DNA from: Spirosoma luteum DSM 19990
GTDB lineage: Bacteria; Bacteroidota; Bacteroidia; Cytophagales; Spirosomataceae
Direction: 5' to 3'
NCBI RefSeq assembly: GCF_000374065.1
Contig: NZ_KB893274.1
Coordinates: forward strand, 1-45,610
Length of the DNA stretch: 45,610 nt
Made by a program: the position numbers and the translations under genes. Position 1 is the first letter of the stretch. Each line of letters starts with the position of its first letter. This document shows, piece by piece, positions 35,801 through 42,028 of this stretch. Under the pieces are notes generated by a model. The model made no database searches. It saw only the letters and a list, made by a program, of their open reading frames with translations, and was not told where the DNA came from.

Positions 35801-36973
35801 AGCGGTGGGCAGGTATCCGTGGCTCTTACAACCGATCTTTCGGTTCCGTCGGACGGCCGTTTTCCCGTAACCATTCGGATTAGCGATTCAGGTATCGGTA
35901 TTTCGCCCGAAAACCTGCCGCATATTTTTGATCGCTTTTACCAGGTAGATACCTCCCGTACCCGGGCCTACGAAGGCACCGGCATTGGGCTGTCTCTCGT
36001 AAAAGAACTGGTTGACCTGATGGGGGGCACCATCAGCGTTGACAGTGAGCCAGGTAAGGGTAGTACGTTTCTGCTGACGTTACCGGTTTACCCCGTGTCC
36101 TTCCAGACCGAAGCCCCAAAGGTGCATTTATTGAGCCAAGCCCCTGCCCTACCTGATAAGGCCCCTGTTTCGGCAGTGGAGGGGCTCCAGCCAACAGAAG
36201 ACGAAAACATACCGCTGCTTCTCATTGTGGAAGATAATGCCGAATTGAACAGGTTTCTGGCTGACTCCCTGACCCCTGCCTACCGCGTTTTGCAGGCAAC
36301 CAATGGCGAGGAGGGCTGGCAACTGGCGCAGACCGAACTCCCGAACATTGTTATTTCGGATGTGATGATGCCGAAAATGGACGGGTATGAATTAACGCAT
36401 CATATCAAGAATCACCCCGCTACCAACCATATAGCCGTGGTCATACTGTCGGCCAAAGCCGCCCACAGCAGCCGAATCGAAGGGTTACAGGAAGGAGCGG
36501 ATGACTACATAGCGAAGCCTTTCCACCTGGACGAGTTACTACTGCGCCTGAGAAACCTGATTTCCTATCAGCAGAAACTGCGCGATCAATACCGTCGGCA
36601 GTTTACGGAGCCGGATACCCCCAGTCCCATCAACGGAGTAGACGATGTGTTTTTGCAACGGACCTATGAACTGCTGGAAAAGCACCTCAAAGACCCGGCA
36701 CTAAGCGTCGACTGGCTGGCCGATGAACTGGCCATGAGCCGCAAAACCCTCTACCGAAAAGTTCATAGCCTGGTGCAGTTGAATCCGCACGAACTGATAC
36801 GGCAGTACCGCCTGCGCCGGGCAACCGATCTATTGCGGGCTGGTCATAACTCCTCCCAAACGGCCATCCTGACGGGGTTCAAGAATCACTCCTACTTCAC
36901 CAGTGTTTTTAAAGAATTTTATCACAAAACACCTACCGAATTCACGTCCGGCGATGCCGGCAATAGGCCGTGA
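32888..36973 (+). CDS. Hybrid two-component system regulator (propeller sensor, kinase, receiver, AraC)
   Basis: A 1361-residue one-protein signalling system. Signal peptide MARPSLSVLLFLFAPLLGLAQ; then Reg_prop repeats of two seven-bladed propellers (DREGYMWFGTNDGLNKYDG is a typical blade) over about residues 40-680, and a Y_Y_Y domain (FEFAALSYAHPEQNQYAYQL). One membrane helix lies near 785-808. The HisKA H-box has His847 (NITHEFRTPLS). HATPase motifs are NLLSNALKFS, DSGIGI and GTGIGLSL. The receiver has phospho-acceptor Asp1158 (VISDVMMPKMDG), and the C-terminus is an AraC HTH (LAMSRKTLYRKVHSL, GFKNHSYFTSVFKEF). Such proteins sense breakdown products in the periplasm and switch on adjacent SusCD loci; locus 2 is the likely target. 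Confidence 0.96.
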   Translation: MARPSLSVLLFLFAPLLGLAQITQPGGAYPTQFSDQPTTNQFDHLSVENGLSNNSVSCILQDREGYMWFGTNDGLNKYDGHTFTTFKPDLNNPAHSFQNNQIYHLCEDHANRLWVATLGGLHEVDKQTGRVTPHLIYAVDADKWNYQHSVYEDSQHVLWVSTLAGLARYEPGLHRFTLYPLPQPMASIKTVFEDPQHRFWVATYEGLYRFDRTTGRFTLVPAQVAAGAAQPTFIAFYLDPQQVLWLGTSTAGCGLFRLDLRRQPWQLERYDSVANPISYTFLNSIHSDAKGIIWVATTTGLVRVNPRTNQVFTYHSDPDAPRGISSNFVQTVYHDRAGTLWAGTDNGIDRQAINTKPFMTYQARPSRGTANLLENKVVALLPDTSGHFWISTGFSVYKPATSKGPPPLLPPEKLGATSQFKNFTQAFMPDGSRGIWLGTWAGLYHVDRATGRFDFYPSEVPVEYMSRAPSGEIWVGGFIVPNSGIASFNPVTHRYHYYKYAPKDPNGLPEQYIHGLLVSRTGDVWIPFRKNGLGRLSPQTGRFTHYRAGPQTGLNNNAIQTIYEDDGGTIWVGTQQGGINRFDAQTSRFSAYTTRNGLPSNNIAGITNDKAGRLWLSTDKGLCRFDPRTKAVRTYLKTDGLPSNDFLRNAVYQQPNRLFFGSLNGIVHFNPDSIRDDTRPFQVYITALRVLDKPRLLIDSVITLKHEENFLSFEFAALSYAHPEQNQYAYQLVGVDKSWVQNGNRYVANYTSLSPGHYTFRVRAANSDGVWNKKGASVQLVIQPPWWATWWAYGLYALLMGGAIWAYIRFYTNRIRQRQELELNRRKTEQLKTVDELKTRFFSNITHEFRTPLSLIISPVDKLLQADRFDEPTRQTLALVQRNANQLLRLINQLLDLSKLEANHMNVSLMRGDVNVFVHQLTESFKPMADQKSIRLTYTTEGFSQDEYLFDADKWEKILTNLLSNALKFSSSGGQVSVALTTDLSVPSDGRFPVTIRISDSGIGISPENLPHIFDRFYQVDTSRTRAYEGTGIGLSLVKELVDLMGGTISVDSEPGKGSTFLLTLPVYPVSFQTEAPKVHLLSQAPALPDKAPVSAVEGLQPTEDENIPLLLIVEDNAELNRFLADSLTPAYRVLQATNGEEGWQLAQTELPNIVISDVMMPKMDGYELTHHIKNHPATNHIAVVILSAKAAHSSRIEGLQEGADDYIAKPFHLDELLLRLRNLISYQQKLRDQYRRQFTEPDTPSPINGVDDVFLQRTYELLEKHLKDPALSVDWLADELAMSRKTLYRKVHSLVQLNPHELIRQYRLRRATDLLRAGHNSSQTAILTGFKNHSYFTSVFKEFYHKTPTEFTSGDAGNRP

Positions 36974-37139
36974 GCCTGATACATACAATTAGCTCACTAT
37001 CAATCCTGGGACTATTCCTTTCGATTACGGGACAATTTACGTTGTGGACAAACGGATATGCCTTCAGAACCATACATTTACCACAGATCTGGATGTATCC
37101 AGCCTTCTCTCAATTAATCACCCTTTATGTTCAACACAC

Positions 37140-39506
37140 ATGAAAAAAATCTACTTACACCCAACACACCGCGTTCTACTGTCTTTGCTCTGGGCATGCC
37201 TGTTCCTGGCCAAAACCACCTGGGCACAGTCTATCCCCGACCCTCAATGGGCACGAGTTGGTAGTACGCTGGCCATCACCACGGATGGTAACATTGTAAC
37301 ATCGGCCGCTTTACTAGGAACTGGAATCCCGCTTACAACACCAGTAGGGCTCAAAAAATATGATCTCCAGGGCAATCTGGTCTGGCAAACCGGCCCGCTG
37401 GCAGGTGTTTCCTATATAGCAGGAAAAATTCCAAACCCCAGTTTTTGCCCCTGCGTTGGTGGGTATGCCGTTATTGATAGAATTGGACAAATAAGCCCGG
37501 CGTCGGATGGCGGTATTCGGCTTTTGGGTAATGAATGGGGTGGAGGCCAGGTTCTTACCGGTGTAGACGCTACCGGCCGCCAGACTGGGAGTAGCTCTGG
37601 TGGAGGCTCCAACTTTCTAGCAACACCTGACGGTGGTAGTTTATACACTAGTTCGTATTTTGATAACCTAGGTTTTGGCCTTTCCAGAGAAGGCGTAGTG
37701 GTTGAGAAAACAGGCAATCCGTCCTGGACAACCAGAGTCGCCTACCCCGACGGATCAGATGCCTATGCTATAACAAGAGCCCATGTAGCCATTAACACGC
37801 CTGATGGTGGCTACCTGCTGGCAGGCCAATACCTAAACTCCAGGTCTGCAACCCGGGCTTCCTGGGTAGCCAAACTGGATGGACAGGGCAATAAATCCTG
37901 GCAAACAATTATTCTAATCCCCTCTCCAGGCCCGGGTGATGTTTCTAGGGTGGATGACTCCTGGGATGCCATCGTGTCAGCCGATGGCACGGGCTATGCG
38001 CTGGTGGGACAAGGAAGCACTTCCCCTAATACCAGTGCTACTGTGCTGTTAGAGATTGATTTCAGTGGCAAAGTCAAAACAGGCAGGGTGAAAGCCATTG
38101 ACGGGCCACTGGTCAACGAAGCCTACATCACTATTTACACCGGCGGCAATGGCAAGAAATATTATGCGGTGGGCACTACCAGCGAACAGGACCGACGTGA
38201 CCCGCAGATTCTGCTGGTCGATTCCGGCCCGTTGACGACCGTAGCCAAACGCATTTTTCCCGGACCGGGTGCTAGTTCCCTCATCGACATTGCCACCGCC
38301 GGAGATGGCAGTCTGGTGTATGTCACTAATAACAACCAACTGGTCAAACTCCAGCCCGAAGCAATCACCCCCAACCCGCCAATCGGTGGTTCCCTGGCTC
38401 TGATCGCCCCCACCTACAACTGCGCCACCGGGGCATTCACCTTCAACACCAGTGGGGGCAACGGCTCTGCCATCGAATATCAGGCTGCGGGCATTACAGG
38501 CTGGACCACCAACCCCAATCAGTTCGTCGACACAGAAAGCAGAACCGCCCTCGATGTGCAGCCCTTCAACCTGATGGCCCGTCAGAATGGGGTCACCGTC
38601 ACTTACGTCTGGGACCTCAGAGCCTACTGTAATGGTACGCCACCCCCACCACCGCCCGTTTTACCACCTAATCCACCCGTTGGTGGTTCGCTGGCCCTGC
38701 TGGCCCCCACCTACAACTGCGCTACCGGAGCTATCACCTTCAACACTTCCGGGGGCGATGGCTCCCCCGTCGAGTATATGGCACCGGGCATCACCGGATG
38801 GACCACCAACCCCAACCAGATTCTTGATGGCTGTGCCCGTACTTGTGCTGATACCCCCCCCTTTCTAATCTCGGCACGGCAAAGCGGGAACGTGGTTACC
38901 TATACGTGGTCACGACAAACCTACTGCACCAACCCCCCACCACCCCCACCGCCCGTTACCCCGCCCACCGGTGGGGCACTGGCCCTGCTGGCCCCCACTT
39001 ACAACTGCGCTACCGGAGCCTTCACCTTCAATACTTCCGGGGGTAACAGCTCTGCCATCGAATATCAGGCTGCGGGCATTACGGGCTGGACCACCAACCC
39101 CAATCAGTTCGTCGATAGAGAAAGCAGAACGGCCAACGATGTGCAGCCCTTCACCCTGATGGCTCGTCAGAACGGGGTCACCGTCACTTACGTCTGGGAT
39201 TTGAAGGTCGCCTGTGGCCGGGCCCGCACAGCCGCCCTGCCTGAACCAGGCACTCAGTTACAGGTGCGGGTACTGGGCAACCCAGTGCTCAACCAGACGG
39301 CGGAGCTTGAGGTTACGGGGGCCGGGCAGCAGGCAGTGCAGCTGAATCTGGTTGATTTGCAGGGTCGGGTGCTCCATCAGCAGCGCATCCAGCAGGCCGA
39401 ATCCACCCAACGGGTGCGGGTGCCTCTGGGTGAGGGCAGTGGTTTGTTGCTCTTAAACGTCAGCACTTCCACCCAACGCCAGCAGGTCAAACTGCTGAAA
39501 CCCTGA
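37140..39506 (+). CDS. T9SS-secreted propeller protein with 80-residue modules, paralog 1
   Basis: A 788-residue protein from ATG 37140 (MKKIYLHPTHRVLLSLLWAC... signal ending TTWAQS); the frame is open 32 codons further upstream. The mature N-terminus SIPDPQWARVG opens a beta-propeller-like region of about 380 residues with repeated TPDGGYLLAG...WVAKLDGQGNKSWQ-type strands. Then come three 80-residue modules in the order A-B-A joined by Pro-rich linkers. The last about 80 residues form a type A T9SS sorting domain (LQVRVLGNPVLNQTAELEV, QLNLVDLQGRVLHQQ, end VKLLKP). It should be exported by the T9SS and attached to or released from the surface. Its function is unknown. It is the first of three tandem paralogs. 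Confidence 0.88.
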   Translation: MKKIYLHPTHRVLLSLLWACLFLAKTTWAQSIPDPQWARVGSTLAITTDGNIVTSAALLGTGIPLTTPVGLKKYDLQGNLVWQTGPLAGVSYIAGKIPNPSFCPCVGGYAVIDRIGQISPASDGGIRLLGNEWGGGQVLTGVDATGRQTGSSSGGGSNFLATPDGGSLYTSSYFDNLGFGLSREGVVVEKTGNPSWTTRVAYPDGSDAYAITRAHVAINTPDGGYLLAGQYLNSRSATRASWVAKLDGQGNKSWQTIILIPSPGPGDVSRVDDSWDAIVSADGTGYALVGQGSTSPNTSATVLLEIDFSGKVKTGRVKAIDGPLVNEAYITIYTGGNGKKYYAVGTTSEQDRRDPQILLVDSGPLTTVAKRIFPGPGASSLIDIATAGDGSLVYVTNNNQLVKLQPEAITPNPPIGGSLALIAPTYNCATGAFTFNTSGGNGSAIEYQAAGITGWTTNPNQFVDTESRTALDVQPFNLMARQNGVTVTYVWDLRAYCNGTPPPPPPVLPPNPPVGGSLALLAPTYNCATGAITFNTSGGDGSPVEYMAPGITGWTTNPNQILDGCARTCADTPPFLISARQSGNVVTYTWSRQTYCTNPPPPPPPVTPPTGGALALLAPTYNCATGAFTFNTSGGNSSAIEYQAAGITGWTTNPNQFVDRESRTANDVQPFTLMARQNGVTVTYVWDLKVACGRARTAALPEPGTQLQVRVLGNPVLNQTAELEVTGAGQQAVQLNLVDLQGRVLHQQRIQQAESTQRVRVPLGEGSGLLLLNVSTSTQRQQVKLLKP
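38391..39215 (+). repeat. Module array A-B-A in paralog 1
   Basis: Modules A 38391-38630, B 38688-38927 and A 38976-39215 are each exactly 240 bp. All begin near APTYNCATGA and end in Cys. Type A carries EYQAAGITGWTTNPNQFVD and ends TYVWDL(R/K)..C. Type B carries EYMAPGITGWTTNPNQILD, an extra Cys pair (GCARTC) and TYTWSRQTYC. Linkers are Pro-rich. Confidence 0.92.
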
Positions 39507-39513
39507 ATAAACA

Positions 39514-39549
39514 TGACAGGCTTTGCCCGGTCGTGCGCAAAGCCTGTCA
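39514..39549 (+). terminator. Hairpin after paralog 1
   Basis: tgacaggctttgc (39514-39526) pairs perfectly with 39537-39549 across a 10-base loop, 7 bp after the stop and 33 bp before the next ATG. There is no T tract, so it may attenuate or stabilise rather than fully terminate. Confidence 0.6.
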
Positions 39550-39582
39550 AAAGATCCGCTTCACCCTTTATTCTTTACAATC

Positions 39583-41952
39583 ATGAAAAAGCACTATTTA
39601 CACCTAACACACCGCGTTTTACTGCCTCTGCTCTGGGCCTGCCTGTTCCTAAACCAAACCACATTTGCCCAATCCATACCCGACGCCCAGTGGGCACGGG
39701 TAGGCGACAGGCTGGTTATTACCAATGATGGGAACATCGCCACCTCAGGGGAACTGAGTCCAGGCCCCGAGGGGGTACGACCAAGACAAGTTGTAAAATA
39801 TGATTTGCAGGGTAATGTACTTTGGCAGAGTGGCGTACTGGCAGGACAGTCTTATTTGGGAGGGAGGCTACCGCCAGAATTCTGTCCCTGCATTGGTGGC
39901 TATGTCATTATTGATAACATCCTGCACATGAACCCAGCCCCGGATGGCGGCATCAGGCTTACGGGAAGGGAATATAAGGGCAGTGGGGTAATCACCAGCC
40001 TAAACGCAGCGGGCCAACAAGGCTTAAGAGATTATGGGGGTGGGTCGGACGCTATGATCGCTACGCCCGACGGGGGTAATCTGTACGTCAACACGGTCCG
40101 GGAATTTGTAAGTTCAGGGGTTGAGAAAACAGTAGTCTCCGTGGAGAAAAAAGGAAGTACTTCTTGGACAACCAAGCTTTCCTACCCGTCATCTGCACCG
40201 GATATCGGTTTGACGAAAGCCAATGCGGCCATCAGCACACCCGATGGTGGGTATCTTATTGCAGGTTACTACAATCCTGGCGGTGACGAAAGTCCCTTTA
40301 GTGGCTGGATGGCCAAGCTGGATGGGGAGGGGAATTTATCCTGGCAAAAGTTAATCTCCCCCGGCCCACTTACTACTAGCTTTCCTAGCAAGGGTGACAT
40401 CTCCTCCGTGAGTAACATCACGGATGCCATTATATCGGCCGATGGCACTGGTTATGCCCTTGGCGGCTATGGAAGAGCCTACCCCAACAGTGATGCTACC
40501 GTGCTGGTAGAGATTGATGCCAATGGAAACAGCCGGGCAGGCCGGTCAAAGGCCATACTTTTAGGATTCAATAAAGCATATCTGACAGTCTATACCGCAG
40601 GCAATGGCAAAAAATACTACGCTTTTGGTAGTACTTCTACGCAAGGCCGTGCGGACCCACTAATCCTACTAGTTGATCCGACTACAGTGTCCAGCGTAAC
40701 CAGCCGGACTTTTCCCGGACCGGGTCAAAGTCGCCTTACCGACATCACCACCGCCGGTGACGGGAGTCTGGTGTACGTGACCGACAACAACCAACTGGTC
40801 AAACTCCAGCCCGAAGCTCCAACCCAACCCCCCACCAGCGCACTGGCCCTGACGGCCCCCACTTATAACTGCGCCACCGGAGCCATCACCTTTAATACTT
40901 CCGGGGGCGATGGCTCCCCCGTCGAGTATATGGCACCGGGCATCACCGGATGGACTACCAACCCCAACCAGATTCTTGATGGCTGTGCCCGTACTTGTGC
41001 TGATACCCCCCCCTTTCTAATCTCGGCACGGCAAAGCGGGAACGTGGTTACCTATACGTGGTCACGACAAACCTACTGCACCAACCCCCCACCACCCCCA
41101 CCGCCCGTTACACCCCCGCCAACGGGTGGTTCGCTGGCCCTGCTGGCCCCCACCTACAACTGCGCCACCGGGGCCTTCACCTTCAATACTTCCGGGGGTA
41201 ACGGCTCTGCCATCGAGTATCAGGCTGCGGGCATTACGGGCTGGACCACCAACCCCAACCAGTTCGTCGATAGAGAAAGCAGAACGGCCCTCGATGTGCA
41301 GCCCTTCACCCTGATGGCCCGTCAGAATGGGGTCACCGTCACTTACGTCTGGGACCTCAGAGCTTACTGTAATGGTACGCCACCCCCCCCACCGCCCGTT
41401 ACACCCCCGCCAACGGGTGGTTCGCTGGCCCTGCTGGCCCCCACCTACAACTGCGCCACCGGGGCCTTCACCTTCAATACTTCCGGGGGTAACGGCTCTG
41501 CCATCGAGTATCAGGCTGCGGGCATTACCGGCTGGACCACCAACCCCAATCAGTTCGTCGATAGAGAAAGCAGAACCGCCCTCGATGTGCAGCCCTTCAC
41601 CCTGATGGCCCGCCAGAATGGGGTCACCGTCACCTACGTCTGGGATTTGAAAGCCGCCTGCGGCCGGGCCCGCACTGCCGCCCTGCCTGAACCAGGCACT
41701 CAGCTACGGGTACGGGTGCTGGGTAACCCGGTGGCGGGTCAGACGGCGGAGGTCGAGATTACGGGGGCCGGGCAGCAGGCATTGCAGCTGAATCTAGTTG
41801 ATTTACAGGGTCGGGTACTCCATCAGCAGCGCATCCAGCAGCCTGAATCCACCCAGCGGGTGCGGGTGCCTCTGGGTGAGGGCAGTGGTTTGTTCCTCTT
41901 AAACGTGAGCACTTCCACCCAGCACCAGCAGGTCAAACTGATCAAGCCGTAA
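39583..41952 (+). CDS. T9SS-secreted propeller protein with 80-residue modules, paralog 2
   Basis: A 789-residue protein from ATG 39583 (MKKHYLHLTHRVLLPLLWAC...TTFAQS); the frame is open 20 codons earlier, but that stretch overlaps the preceding hairpin. The mature start SIPDAQWARVGDRLVITNDG and the propeller-like region (STPDGGYLIAGYY, GWMAKLDGEGNLSWQKLI, ATVLVEIDANGNSRAGRSKA) parallel paralog 1 but differ widely from it. The modules run B-A-A. The sorting domain (LRVRVLGNPVAGQTAEVEI to VKLIKP) is almost that of paralog 1. The leader tctttacaatcATGAAAAAGCA is shared with paralog 3. Surface or extracellular location is inferred from the sorting domain; function unknown. Confidence 0.88.
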   Translation: MKKHYLHLTHRVLLPLLWACLFLNQTTFAQSIPDAQWARVGDRLVITNDGNIATSGELSPGPEGVRPRQVVKYDLQGNVLWQSGVLAGQSYLGGRLPPEFCPCIGGYVIIDNILHMNPAPDGGIRLTGREYKGSGVITSLNAAGQQGLRDYGGGSDAMIATPDGGNLYVNTVREFVSSGVEKTVVSVEKKGSTSWTTKLSYPSSAPDIGLTKANAAISTPDGGYLIAGYYNPGGDESPFSGWMAKLDGEGNLSWQKLISPGPLTTSFPSKGDISSVSNITDAIISADGTGYALGGYGRAYPNSDATVLVEIDANGNSRAGRSKAILLGFNKAYLTVYTAGNGKKYYAFGSTSTQGRADPLILLVDPTTVSSVTSRTFPGPGQSRLTDITTAGDGSLVYVTDNNQLVKLQPEAPTQPPTSALALTAPTYNCATGAITFNTSGGDGSPVEYMAPGITGWTTNPNQILDGCARTCADTPPFLISARQSGNVVTYTWSRQTYCTNPPPPPPPVTPPPTGGSLALLAPTYNCATGAFTFNTSGGNGSAIEYQAAGITGWTTNPNQFVDRESRTALDVQPFTLMARQNGVTVTYVWDLRAYCNGTPPPPPPVTPPPTGGSLALLAPTYNCATGAFTFNTSGGNGSAIEYQAAGITGWTTNPNQFVDRESRTALDVQPFTLMARQNGVTVTYVWDLKAACGRARTAALPEPGTQLRVRVLGNPVAGQTAEVEITGAGQQALQLNLVDLQGRVLHQQRIQQPESTQRVRVPLGEGSGLFLLNVSTSTQHQQVKLIKP
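40840..41661 (+). repeat. Module array B-A-A in paralog 2
   Basis: B 40840-41079, A 41131-41370 and A 41422-41661, each 240 bp. The two A copies stand exactly 291 bp apart and, with the linker, form a near-perfect tandem DNA repeat differing mainly at synonymous sites. The B copy is almost identical to that of paralog 1 at 38688-38927. Confidence 0.93.
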
Positions 41953-41960
41953 GTAAACCT

Positions 41961-41994
41961 GATGGGCTTTGCGCACTCGTGCGCAAAGCCCATC
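41961..41994 (+). terminator. Hairpin after paralog 2
   Basis: A perfect 15-bp stem (41961-41975 with 41980-41994) with a ctcg tetraloop, 8 bp after the stop. It occupies the same place as the hairpin after paralog 1 and shares the ggctttgc core, but its outer base pairs differ. No T tract follows. Confidence 0.65.
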
Positions 41995-42028
41995 AACAGC
42001 TCCTCTTCACTCTTTTATCTTTACAATC

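Noticed and set aside
37044..37139. Upstream extension of paralog 1 (and the similar 20-codon extensions of paralogs 2 and 3)
   Set aside because: The ATG directly before MKK starts a clean signal peptide in all three genes, and in paralogs 2 and 3 the extension reads through the intergenic hairpin.
38630..38690. CCA/CCC-rich runs in the linkers as a possible CRISPR or tandem-repeat array
   Set aside because: They encode Pro-rich linkers in frame between modules. There are no spacers or conserved palindromic repeats.
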